Positions 33,466-41,654 of a stretch of 64,000 nucleotides of DNA are shown here, in pieces. Position 1 is the first letter of the stretch; every line of letters starts with the position of its first letter. This DNA is from Alphaproteobacteria bacterium (GTDB lineage: Bacteria > Pseudomonadota > Alphaproteobacteria > Rhizobiales > Rhizobiaceae): assembly GCA_018823835.1 (NCBI GenBank), contig JAHJHT010000002.1, positions 744,001 through 808,000 of the forward strand, in the 5' to 3' direction. The notes below the pieces were generated by a model. That model had not been told where the DNA came from, made no database searches, and was given only the letters and a program-made list of their open reading frames with translations. Made by a program: the position numbers and the translations under genes.

Positions 33466-34101
33466 ATGACAGAACTACGGGTCTATCTGCTGGTGAAGGA
33501 TCTCGGCCGACAGTTCGCGGCCTACATGTCGACGCCGACCCGTGCACGCGGCTACCCGCCGATGCAGGGCGAACACTCGCTCATCATCGAGATTGCGCCC
33601 GCACTTGCCATTCACCGCATCTGCGACCTTGCGCTGAAGAAGATGCCGGACATGGAGCCGGGGCTGCTCTACACCGAGCGGCAATATGGCATCCTGGAAC
33701 TCCATTCCGCCGATCTCGGGCAACTCGACGAGGCCGGCAAGGCGATCCTCGACGGCATCGGCCACAAGGCAGACGACCAGCTGAGGCCGCGCACCCTCTA
33801 TGCCGACATCATCGAGGACGTCTCGGACCAGCACGCCATCATCCTCAACCGCACGCGCGAAGCCTCGATGCTGCTGCCGGGCAAGTCGCTGCTGGTCTAC
33901 GAGCTGGAGCCGGCGCTGTTTGCGACCGTCGCGGCCAACGAGGCCGAGCGGGTGGCGCCCGGCATCACGCTCGTCGATGTCCAGATGATCGGCGCGAGCG
34001 GACGGCTCTTCCTGGCCGGGACGCGGGCCGAGTGCGAGCGGGCACGCGACCGCATCGACGAGGTGCTGGGAAGCATCGTCGGCCGACCGGGCCGCTCCTG
34101 A
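33466..34101 (+). CDS. BMC-T (tandem-domain) microcompartment shell protein, second copy
   Basis: A 211-residue protein with two BMC domains, paralogous to the one at 31738. Shared landmarks are MTELRVYLLVKDL at the start, LIIEIAPALAIHRICDLALK, ASMLLPGKSLLVYELEPALFATVAANEAERVA and GRLFLAGTRAE. It adds a slightly longer first domain. The start is ATG 33466; upstream ATGs near 33440 and 33458 are out of frame. It ends the shell operon. Two different BMC-T proteins with a single BMC-H and BMC-P give a four-protein shell, the same count as I recall for the mycobacterial aminopropanol compartment. Confidence 0.9.
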   Translation: MTELRVYLLVKDLGRQFAAYMSTPTRARGYPPMQGEHSLIIEIAPALAIHRICDLALKKMPDMEPGLLYTERQYGILELHSADLGQLDEAGKAILDGIGHKADDQLRPRTLYADIIEDVSDQHAIILNRTREASMLLPGKSLLVYELEPALFATVAANEAERVAPGITLVDVQMIGASGRLFLAGTRAECERARDRIDEVLGSIVGRPGRS

Positions 34102-34786
34102 TCGCTGCCAAGGCGGTCCGCCGCGACGGCGCTTGCTCCGACGAGCCATTCTGCGCCTGTTCGGGCGACGTCTGGTTGCATGAGCAACGATGGTCACAAG
34201 GCCACCGCGGCGACTTCTCGACGGTCACCGAGCCATCCACTCCACTTTGTTCGCCTAAGAGCGGCGGTGCAATTCAATCCCGGTAGCCGGCGAGGCTAAC
34301 CGGGCGCATCCGTTCCTGCTCCCGAAACCCGCCGCTGCGCCGGCTTTCGCGTCCCGGCCTTGTCGGGGTCGCCCGATGCCGCATCGTCCAGGGCAATGCG
34401 CTGCCGAAATCTCGACAGCGCGTCCTCGCCCCTTACGGCCCGGCCCTCGGACGCACGCCTCAGGCGGCGCCGGTGCCATGCCGGAAGGAGTTCTGCCGCG
34501 AGACTTCTCAACCATTTCATCATCCGGCTGAAACTGCCGAACGCCGCAGCGGTTCCCGCGGGTACGCCTGACCGACCGCGACATCGAGGACCTAGCCGCA
34601 TATTTCGCCGCTCGCGGCAGTGCTGCCCTGCATGGCGGCAGGGCGCGCTGCGATCGCAAGCGGGCCAATCGAACACTGCCAGGCCTCTCGATCGTCTAGC
34701 GTTCCGGATGGAACCAGCGTTGCGGGATTGAGTTACAGGGCGCGGGGTTCTGCATTGGCTGGGAGCATGAACAGGAGCAGCACGTC
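34102..34786. other. 685-base non-coding stretch with a possible cytochrome c remnant
   Basis: No convincing intact gene. On the plus strand, the frame at 34532-34699 contains RLTDRDIEDLAAYFAARG, which looks like the C-terminal helix of a class I cytochrome c. It is closed by a stop at 34529-34531 upstream and has no haem motif, so it would be a decayed fragment. On the minus strand a short Arg/Leu-rich frame of about 75 codons (34296-34523) has no recognisable relative. The stretch separates the microcompartment operon from the signalling genes. Confidence 0.35.
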
Positions 34787-35107
34787 GTGACCATGCAATT
34801 CGCTAGACCGGTTTTCGTACTCGTTGGACTTGGCTACCGGCGGGAAATCCGCAACGTCCTGGAAGCCCTGGAGTTCCTGAACGACTGGCCGGGTGACGCG
34901 CGCGAGAAGAATGCCGCCCTGGCAGCCTGCCGGGCGGCGCTCGATGGAAAGACCTCGGCCGATACGGCTCGCTTTGCCTTCATCGCGTTCGCTCTCAAGC
35001 TGGACATCCTGCTGGAAGACGGCGGACCGGGAGGCTGGAAGGCTGATGGCGCCGGGACTGCCGGCACGACAATTCCGAGGGTGTCGGTTCCGGGCAGCGG
35101 CGTCTGA
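34787..35107 (+). CDS. DUF982 family protein
   Basis: A 106-residue protein. The central pattern VLEALEFLNDWPGDAREKNAALAACRAALDGKTSADTARFAFIAFA matches the DUF982 family, small proteins common in Rhizobiales and of unknown function. The start is GTG 34787, because AGGAG lies 9 bases before it, while ATG 34793 would be 15 bases away. It is a single-gene unit just before two minus-strand sensor kinases, and its 3' end is 55 bases from the end of the first kinase gene. It is useful mainly as a taxonomic marker. Confidence 0.75.
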   Translation: MTMQFARPVFVLVGLGYRREIRNVLEALEFLNDWPGDAREKNAALAACRAALDGKTSADTARFAFIAFALKLDILLEDGGPGGWKADGAGTAGTTIPRVSVPGSGV

Positions 35108-35162
35108 CGGCACGCCGCGCATAGACAAGACTGCGGCCGCCTCACGGCCGCAGTCGGCGCGG

Positions 35163-36566
35163 CTATACGAGCAGCTTGATCCTGCACCTCAAGCCCGGCT
35201 CCGCGGCCGAGAGTTCGACCGCTCCCAGCTCGACCGATAGGATTTCGGAGATCAGCCTCAGGCCGAATCCCTTGGCTGGCTGCCCCTCTATGGGCGGTCC
35301 GCCCTGTTCGACCCAAAGCAGGTCGATTTCTCCTTCTCCCGACTTCTCCCACCTGACGCTCAACTTGCCGGCCGGGCTGGAGAGAGCGCCATACTTCGAC
35401 GCGTTGGTGCAGAGCTCATGCAGGGTAAGCGCAAGTGGAACGTTCAGGCGAGCGGGGAGATCGAGATCCGGGCCCGAAACCTCGATGCGATCATGCGGGT
35501 CGCGATAGGGCGCGACGATGCGGTCGACCAGCTCGCGCAGCCGGAACCCGCTCCAGTCCTTGTTCAGCAGCACCTCGTTTGCGTCGGCCAGCGCGACAAG
35601 CCGGTTGCGGAAGGTGTTCAGCGCGGCAGGGTCGGCACGGCCGCCTCGGAAGGACTGGGTTGCGATCGACTGGACCACGCTGAGCGAGTTCTTCACCCGG
35701 TGCGCAAGCTCGCGCATCAGAATCTTCTGGCTCTCCTCGCTTCGCTTGCGTTCGTCGATGTCCATGACGACGCCGATCACACGGGTCATGCGCCCGTCTT
35801 CGTCCGATACGACTTCCGCGCGAAGCAGCAACCACACGATCTTGCCGTCAGGCCGCCGGATGCGATACTCGGCCTCGAAATCCGACCGGCCCTCGGCGAT
35901 CGCCCTCATGCCGATTTCCTGAATCCGCTCGCGCTCTCCCGGCGCGTAAAAATTGCGCAGTTCCTCTACTGTGGGATGGCTATCGGCGGGAAGCCCGTAG
36001 ATCCGGTTGAGCTCGGCAGAACTGGTCAGGGCGTCGGTCGCGAGATCGAGTTCCCAGACCGCCATGCGCGCGCCCTCGAGCGCCAGTCGCTTACGGCGCT
36101 CGCTTTCCTGCAGGGCCAGTTCGGTGGCCTTGCGACTGGTGATGTCCTCGATCGTCCCCAGGTAACGCGTCGCCCGGGTAACGCCCTCGATCTCCTCGAA
36201 GATGGCTTCGCCATGCGCCAGCAACCAGCGCTCCTGGCCGTTGTCGGCCCTCAACACGCGGTATTCGTATGGCTCCCTGGAACGGATCGATGGATTGAGC
36301 GCCAGCTTCGCGAGCGCCGACGTTCTGGGAAGGTCTTCGGGGTGCGTTGCGCCGCGAACCTTGTCGATGGTCACGGCTTCGTCCGGCGTGAATCCGTAGA
36401 TTTCCCGCGCGCGCGGCGAATAATTCATTTCGCCGGTATCGATCGTCCAGTCCCACACGCCCATCCGAGCGGCGCGAAGGGCCAGGCGCAGCTTGAGGCT
36501 GCTCTCCTCCAGCCGATTATCCGTCAGTCGACGCAATCCGCTTCCCCCAATGGCGCAAACCGCCAA
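35163..36566 (-). CDS. Soluble PAS-PAS HWE-family sensor histidine kinase
   Basis: A 467-residue protein without membrane segments. Two PAS/PAC units lie at about 24-145 and 155-272. The phosphoacceptor is His289 in RELAHRVKNSLSVVQS, and the ATP domain shows LHELCTNASKYGAL and the WVEQGGPP variant of the HWE signature. HWE kinases are typical of rhizobia and relatives and often act on stand-alone receivers or PhyR-type regulators. No response regulator is adjacent. The N-terminal start is uncertain; the first PAS domain begins close to it. The next gene upstream on the same strand is another HWE kinase. Confidence 0.87.
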   Translation of the reverse strand: MAVCAIGGSGLRRLTDNRLEESSLKLRLALRAARMGVWDWTIDTGEMNYSPRAREIYGFTPDEAVTIDKVRGATHPEDLPRTSALAKLALNPSIRSREPYEYRVLRADNGQERWLLAHGEAIFEEIEGVTRATRYLGTIEDITSRKATELALQESERRKRLALEGARMAVWELDLATDALTSSAELNRIYGLPADSHPTVEELRNFYAPGERERIQEIGMRAIAEGRSDFEAEYRIRRPDGKIVWLLLRAEVVSDEDGRMTRVIGVVMDIDERKRSEESQKILMRELAHRVKNSLSVVQSIATQSFRGGRADPAALNTFRNRLVALADANEVLLNKDWSGFRLRELVDRIVAPYRDPHDRIEVSGPDLDLPARLNVPLALTLHELCTNASKYGALSSPAGKLSVRWEKSGEGEIDLLWVEQGGPPIEGQPAKGFGLRLISEILSVELGAVELSAAEPGLRCRIKLLV

Positions 36567-36611
36567 TCCATGAATGCCGCGAGCGGCTTCCGGTTCCAGC
36601 GCCGGTCGGGG

Positions 36612-38621
36612 TCAGGCGGGCCGCCAGGGCAGGCGCAGGACGCAGACCAGCCCGGAGGGACCGAATGTGCGCTCGGCCGAGCCGCCCTCGCTTTGGGTCA
36701 TGCGCTCGAGCAGCCGCGAGCCGAATCCCAGCCTGCTCGGCTTCGACACCGGGGGCCCGCCGGCCTCCTGCCAACGCACAACCAGTTCGGCATCCGGTCC
36801 CTCGGTGACCTGCCAGGAGATCTCGATCCGCCCGTCGCCGATCGACAGCGCACCGTATTTGACGGCGTTGGTCATCAGTTCATGCATGGCGAGCGAGATG
36901 GTCATCACGAAGCCCGGGGGGAGCATCAGTTCCGGCCCCGTCAGCCTGACGCGGCTGCCCTTCGCCTCGGCCTGGACCGCAGCCGCAATCGTCGTATGCA
37001 GGTCGCCCTCGAGCCAGGCGTTGCGCGCCAGGACGTCATGCGCCTGGGCAAGCGCCGACAGCCGGTCGCGCACGACGCTTCTTGCCTCCTCGAGGTCCTT
37101 CGCGTTGCGCAATGTCTGCTGTACCAGCGACTGGACGATGGCGAGGTTGTTCTTGACCCGGTGGTCGAGTTCCCGGGTGAGCAGCTTGCGCTGGTCCTCG
37201 GCGCGTTTGCGTTCGGTGACGTCGAGGCTGATCTGCACGGCGCCCACGACCTTGCCGTCCTCGCCACGGATGGCGCGAGCGCTGCTCGACAGCACAAACT
37301 CGCGCCCGGTCGGAAGCCGGTAGAGGAACTCCTCGTGGTCGGTTTCCTGGCCGCGCATGGCGCGCGTCAGCGGACGGTCCTCCCGGCTCACCACTTCGCC
37401 ATCCTTGAAGGCCACGGTCTCGATCACCGGATCGGGCGCTCCGAACGGGTGTTCGTGGTCGTCGGGCACGTTCATCAGTTCGGCAGCCAGCCGGTTGCGG
37501 ATGACCTGCCGGCCGGTCGGATCGTAGGTGAACCACACGGCCACCGGCACCGTGTCGAGCACGGCCTGCAGTTCGGAGGTGCGCTTGCGGATATCGGCAT
37601 CGGCATCGGCTAGGGCAGCGCTGACCAGTTCGAACTCGCGCAGTCTCGTCGGCAGGCGCTCGACAGGCTTGCCGGCTCCGAGCATCAAGGCCTGGCGCGC
37701 GAGGCTGGACGTGTCGCCGGTCAGCACCTTGCCGACAGCCAGGGCAAGCACCAGCGAAACCGCAAGGGCCAACGCGCCGATCGCCAGGATGCTGAACAGG
37801 GATCGCCAGAGCGGTGCCTCGACCAGCGAAAGATCGACATTGGCCGCATGAAGCCAACCCGAGAAATCCGATCGGACGTAGCCAGCAAGCAGCGTGTCGC
37901 CGAACTGGTTGTCGGCGGTGAAGCTGCCCGAACTGCCGAGCGCACGACTGAGATAGGTCGCAACTCCCGGCGTGCCGGTGACTTCGTCGTGGCGCTCCGA
38001 GCGGGTGACGTAGACGCCGGTGCGGTCGCCGACGCCGATGACCCACGGCTTCGGCGCCAGAACCTTGAGGATGCGGTGAAGTGCGGCGGTCGGCGTAGTG
38101 ATGACCAGCAGAACCGGTGAACCGTCCTTGAGCTGGAGTCTGCGCATCACCGAGACGCTCGGCGCACCCGACGCCGCATCGGCATGCACGTCCGATACGC
38201 GAGGCTGACCGGCGGCAAGGCCTTCGAGCTCCACGGCTGAAAGGGCCGGCAGCGACGGCATGGGCTGTCCCGGCCCCAGGCCGGTGTTCAGGAGCTGCCG
38301 TCCGGCCTCCGTGCGCAGGATGATCGTCTGGTTGCTCCCGCTGACCAGGCGCTGCGCCTCGGCATGCAACTTTGCGAAGTCACCCTCCGCGAATGCCGCC
38401 GAGCGAGCCAGCGCGTCGATGCGCAGGAGCATGCCATTCAGCTCGCTGTCGACGATTGCCGCGGCCTGTCGCGCCATCTCGATGGCGCGGTCGCGGAATC
38501 CCTCCTGCTGGGACAGCGCAAAGGAAACCAGTACATAGGCTGCAAACAGCCAGACCGGCACGACTGCCGCGGCGATCAGTCCCATCAGATAGGTACGGGC
38601 CGAACGGCGAGTCCCTGTCAA
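36612..38621 (-). CDS. Membrane-bound HWE-family sensor histidine kinase with Cache-like periplasmic domain
   Basis: A 669-residue protein. Membrane segments at about 11-36 and 273-299 flank a periplasmic sensor of about 235 residues of the double-Cache type. A linker and PAS domain follow (about 350-470), then the HWE kinase core with His487 in RELDHRVKNNLAIVQS, MHELMTNAVKYGAL and WQEAGGPPV. It should sense an extracellular small molecule and autophosphorylate in the cytoplasm. It lies 45 bases upstream of the soluble HWE kinase, so the two are probably co-transcribed; neither has a receiver gene beside it. Confidence 0.88.
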   Translation of the reverse strand: MTGTRRSARTYLMGLIAAAVVPVWLFAAYVLVSFALSQQEGFRDRAIEMARQAAAIVDSELNGMLLRIDALARSAAFAEGDFAKLHAEAQRLVSGSNQTIILRTEAGRQLLNTGLGPGQPMPSLPALSAVELEGLAAGQPRVSDVHADAASGAPSVSVMRRLQLKDGSPVLLVITTPTAALHRILKVLAPKPWVIGVGDRTGVYVTRSERHDEVTGTPGVATYLSRALGSSGSFTADNQFGDTLLAGYVRSDFSGWLHAANVDLSLVEAPLWRSLFSILAIGALALAVSLVLALAVGKVLTGDTSSLARQALMLGAGKPVERLPTRLREFELVSAALADADADIRKRTSELQAVLDTVPVAVWFTYDPTGRQVIRNRLAAELMNVPDDHEHPFGAPDPVIETVAFKDGEVVSREDRPLTRAMRGQETDHEEFLYRLPTGREFVLSSSARAIRGEDGKVVGAVQISLDVTERKRAEDQRKLLTRELDHRVKNNLAIVQSLVQQTLRNAKDLEEARSVVRDRLSALAQAHDVLARNAWLEGDLHTTIAAAVQAEAKGSRVRLTGPELMLPPGFVMTISLAMHELMTNAVKYGALSIGDGRIEISWQVTEGPDAELVVRWQEAGGPPVSKPSRLGFGSRLLERMTQSEGGSAERTFGPSGLVCVLRLPWRPA

Positions 38622-39044
38622 TCATCCTCCCAGGCACCGGTCACTGCCACACCGATGGAAGATCAGCTAACGCGAAATTTTCCAGGAAGGAAAGTGGGGC
38701 GCTGCGGCTAGCGGACGATGAACTGGCCGGCAATCTCCCGCACCCTCTCGCGGTGCCCCTCGACAGCCCCTTGAGCGCGCCGGGCGAGGCCCTGCCATGC
38801 GATGTTGAACCCTCCGTGCCTGCCTTCCGGCGCGTGTCCGCGGATGGCCGGCGAGACCGGGCGAGAGCCGGGAAATCCGCGAACCGATCGGCTTTGCGCT
38901 CCGGCTGCCCCTTGACTCTCGATTGCCGTACAGTACGCTTCAGCCAACATATCGGACATTTTCCGTTGGCATTCGCGCCCCGACATCGCACCGTTTGACC
39001 GGTCGCTGATTGCGGGGCGTTTTGCGTTTTGGGGTGGTTGGCGT
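38622..39044. other. 423-base intergenic region with hairpin and weak promoter signals
   Basis: It separates the divergent HWE kinase and AmiC-like genes. A TTGACT at 38912 with TACGCT 16 bases further (38934-38939) could be a promoter for the amiC operon. A two-part hairpin at 38943-38970 (GCCAA with TTGGC, and CGGA with TCCG inside) lies in the presumed leader. A minus-strand open frame of 92 codons (38708-38986) has no recognisable similarity and I do not call it a gene. Confidence 0.4.
38943..38970 (+). promoter_or_regulatory. Leader hairpin upstream of amiC-like gene
   Basis: GCCAA (38943-38947) pairs with TTGGC (38966-38970), and CGGA pairs with TCCG inside, leaving a bulge on the 5' side. 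Because the operon encodes an ANTAR-domain protein, a leader RNA target is expected. However, the loop lacks the A-x-x-G hexaloop pattern of known ANTAR targets, so the assignment is weak. Confidence 0.3.
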
Positions 39045-40169
39045 TTGAAGCAGCGGGTCGAAGTCGGACTTCTATACTCCCGGTCGGGTGGCTACGTGCT
39101 GCTGTCGAACGCCTGCCGCGACGGCGCGCTGGCGGCGATCGAGGACATCAATGCCGACCCGGCTTCTCCGATCGAGATCATCGCGGTCGAACGCGACCCG
39201 CAAGGCAATATCGATCGCTACGCCCCGCTCTGCGAAGACATCCTCACCAACAGTTCGGCCTGCCATGTCGTCGGCTGCATCACCTCGTGGAGCCGTAAGG
39301 AGGCCATTCCGGTCGTCGAGAAGCATAGCGGCACGCTCTGGTACACATGCCCCTATGAAGGCTTCGAGGCAAATGACCGCGTCGTCTACACCCATGCCTG
39401 TCCCAACCAGCACCTGGTGCCGCTGATCGGCTGGGTGGCGCGCCGCTACGGCCCGAACGGCTTCCTGCTCGGCTCCAACTACATCTGGGGCTGGGAAACC
39501 AACCGCGTCGCGCGCGACCTCATCGCCGACGCCGGCGGCGAGGTGCTCGGAGAACGCTACCTGGCGCTCGGCGACACCGACGTGGCGCGCCTGATCGACG
39601 AGATCCGCGCCACGCGGCCATCCTTCATCCTCAACAATTTGATCGGCCCATCCTCCTATGCGTTTCTCGAGGCCTATGCGGCGCTCGGCCGGGAGGACCG
39701 CTTCTTCACGCCCGAATCCTGCCCGTTGCTCTCCTGCAACCTGACCGAAGCAGAGCTCCCGGCACTGAATGGCGTCGCCGACGGCCATCTCGTCGTCGGT
39801 CCCTATTTCCGCAAGGCGGCCGAGGCCAATGGCTGGCCGCTTGCCGGCAAGCGGCGTTGCGCCTCTTCCTTCGAGGCCGCCGCCTACACTGCCGTCGCCA
39901 TCCTCGCCGACGTTCTCGCGACCGCACATGGCTCGCGCCAGGCGGACCTGCAGGCGGCCTTCTCCGGACGCCGATTTGCTTCGCCCTACGGCACCGTCAG
40001 CGTCGATCCGCGTACCCAGCACATGGCCCTTCCCGTGGTCATCGGCCGGATCGCCGGACCGGACGTCGAAGCGCTCGAGATCACGCCGAGCGTCGCACCC
40101 GACCCCTATCTCTCGCGCTACGACCGCACGCTGACCTTCGGACGCCAGACCCTGAGGGTCGTGTCATGA
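39045..40169 (+). CDS. amiC: AmiC-like amide/ligand-binding sensor protein, TTG start
   Basis: A 374-residue type I periplasmic-binding-fold protein without a signal peptide, as in Pseudomonas AmiC, which acts in the cytoplasm as ligand sensor. The family segments VEVGLLYSRSGGYVL, HVVGCITSWSRKEAIPVVEKH, LWYTCPYEGFE and GSNYIWGWETNRVARD are clear. The frame opens with TTG at 39045 after a G-rich stretch, and no ATG fits nearby. AmiC holds the antiterminator AmiR inactive until an amide binds. The AmiR gene overlaps by 4 bases. An acetamidase and a transporter downstream support an amide-responsive system. Confidence 0.88.
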   Translation: MKQRVEVGLLYSRSGGYVLLSNACRDGALAAIEDINADPASPIEIIAVERDPQGNIDRYAPLCEDILTNSSACHVVGCITSWSRKEAIPVVEKHSGTLWYTCPYEGFEANDRVVYTHACPNQHLVPLIGWVARRYGPNGFLLGSNYIWGWETNRVARDLIADAGGEVLGERYLALGDTDVARLIDEIRATRPSFILNNLIGPSSYAFLEAYAALGREDRFFTPESCPLLSCNLTEAELPALNGVADGHLVVGPYFRKAAEANGWPLAGKRRCASSFEAAAYTAVAILADVLATAHGSRQADLQAAFSGRRFASPYGTVSVDPRTQHMALPVVIGRIAGPDVEALEITPSVAPDPYLSRYDRTLTFGRQTLRVVS

Positions 40170-40771
40170 AGCGCGGCTTCCGCATCCCCAATCTCGGCGG
40201 CGCCACTGCGCTGATCGTGCACCGTCCGCACGGCGTGGTCGCTGCCATCGCGCGGCAACTGACGGCGATCGGCGTCAACGCCGTCGATTGCTGGCCGGAC
40301 CTTCCCTCCGACGCACTGGCCGCAGACTTCCTGTTCTTCGACGCCGACCTCGGCCACGACGCCCAGTTTCCCTGGGCTCCCGGCGCCGCGCCGATGCCGG
40401 CCATCGCGCTGATCGGTTCGGAGGCGCCGGGGCGCATCGAATGGGCGCTCAATCAGAATGCCGACGCGCATCTCCTGAAGCCGGTCGGCAATGCCGGTGT
40501 CTATAGCGCGCTGCTGATTGCCCGACGCGCCTTCGACGCCCGAAAGCGCCTCGACGCCGAAATCGTCGATCTTCGCAACCGCGTCGCCGAGCGCCACACC
40601 ATCGTGCAGGCCGTCACGCTGCTCGCATCGCGCGGTCTCGATGACGAGCAGGCCTATGCCCAGCTTCGGGCGCTTGCCATGAGCTGGCAGATCAGCATGG
40701 AGGATGCCGCCAGACGTGTCGTTGCCTGGTCGAAGGAAGGAACTGCCGGTGACCGCACCGACATCGCCTGA
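40166..40771 (+). CDS. amiR: AmiR-like ANTAR-domain antiterminator
   Basis: A 201-residue protein with a degenerate receiver-like N-terminal domain (about 12-130). It has no clear phosphorylatable Asp pattern, as expected for AmiR. A coiled-coil and C-terminal ANTAR domain follow (AEIVDLRNRVAERHTIVQAVTLLASRGLDDEQAYAQLRALAM). It would bind leader RNA and prevent termination when released by AmiC. It overlaps amiC by 4 bases. It is the second gene in an operon that continues with permeases rather than directly with an amidase. Confidence 0.87.
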   Translation: MKRGFRIPNLGGATALIVHRPHGVVAAIARQLTAIGVNAVDCWPDLPSDALAADFLFFDADLGHDAQFPWAPGAAPMPAIALIGSEAPGRIEWALNQNADAHLLKPVGNAGVYSALLIARRAFDARKRLDAEIVDLRNRVAERHTIVQAVTLLASRGLDDEQAYAQLRALAMSWQISMEDAARRVVAWSKEGTAGDRTDIA

Positions 40772-41654
40772 CATCGCCGTGGCAAACGTAGCGCCACCCG
40801 TCCGCGCCGGCGTCTGGCGCCGCCTGCTCGGTCGCCCGCTGGCGCTCATCGGCCTGTTCTTCATCGCCATCACGCTCGCCGGCGCGCTGTTCGCACCCTG
40901 GCTCACCCCCTTCGATCCCAATGACCAGATGTTCGATGGGCTGACCATCGAAGGCGCGCCGATGCCGCCGGGCGGTCAATTCCTGCTCGGCACCGATCTG
41001 CTCGGCCGCGATCTCCTGACCCGCATTCTCTATGGCGCACGCACCTCGCTGATCATCGGCATCGCGGCCAACGGGACGGCATTGATCATCGGCACGCTGG
41101 TCGGCGTCGTCGCCGGCTTTTTCCGCGGCTGGATCGGCGCCATTCTGATGCGCTTCACCGACCTGATGATGGCGTTTCCGGCACTCCTGCTCGCCATCTG
41201 CCTTGCCGCCGTGTTCCAGCCGAGCCTTTGGATCGTGGCCATGGTCATCGCGCTGGTGAACTGGGTGCAGACAGCGCGCGTCATCTTCACCGAGACCAGC
41301 TCTCTCGCCGAACGCGAATTCATCGCGGCAGAGCGCACGCTCGGCGCCGGCACCGGCCGCATCCTGTTTCGCCACATCCTGCCGCACCTGGTGCCGACCA
41401 TCATCGTCTGGGGAACACTGGGCATCTCGACGACGGTACTGCTCGAAGCGACGCTCTCCTATCTCGGCGTCGGCGTGCAGCCGCCCACCCCCTCCTGGGG
41501 CAACATCATCTTCGAGAACCAGACCTACTTCCAGGCGGCACCCTGGCTGGTGTTCTTTCCCGGCATGGCGATCCTGGCGCTGGCCCTCGGCTTCAACCTG
41601 GTCGGCGACGCCTTGCGCGACATTCTTGACCCGACACAGCGGGGCAGGGACTGA
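40749..41654 (+). CDS. Peptide/amide-type ABC permease, DppC-like
   Basis: The start is GTG 40749, with AAGGAAGGAA 6 bases before it, and overlaps amiR by 23 bases; 301 residues. A membrane segment lies at about 30-52, with a periplasmic FLLGTDLLGRDLLTRILYGAR region and the EAA loop AERTLGAGTGRILFRHILPHL. The DppC-like permease precedes the DppB-like one, the reverse of the usual order. Linked to AmiC/AmiR and an acetamidase, it probably imports an amide or short peptide derivative. Confidence 0.88.
   Translation: MTAPTSPDIAVANVAPPVRAGVWRRLLGRPLALIGLFFIAITLAGALFAPWLTPFDPNDQMFDGLTIEGAPMPPGGQFLLGTDLLGRDLLTRILYGARTSLIIGIAANGTALIIGTLVGVVAGFFRGWIGAILMRFTDLMMAFPALLLAICLAAVFQPSLWIVAMVIALVNWVQTARVIFTETSSLAEREFIAAERTLGAGTGRILFRHILPHLVPTIIVWGTLGISTTVLLEATLSYLGVGVQPPTPSWGNIIFENQTYFQAAPWLVFFPGMAILALALGFNLVGDALRDILDPTQRGRD

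Noticed and set aside
34296..34523. A 75-codon Arg/Leu-rich minus-strand frame in the 34.1-34.8 kb gap
   Set aside because: No recognisable relative; it opens inside a longer unsupported frame. Kept only as a note in the gap description.
38943..38970. An ANTAR-type RNA target for AmiR
   Set aside because: The hairpin loop lacks the A-x-x-G hexaloop and there is no second matching hairpin. It is recorded only as a weak leader hairpin.
38708..38986. A 92-codon minus-strand frame between the HWE kinase and amiC-like genes
   Set aside because: No family resemblance, no convincing ribosome-binding site, and a composition like non-coding GC-rich DNA.
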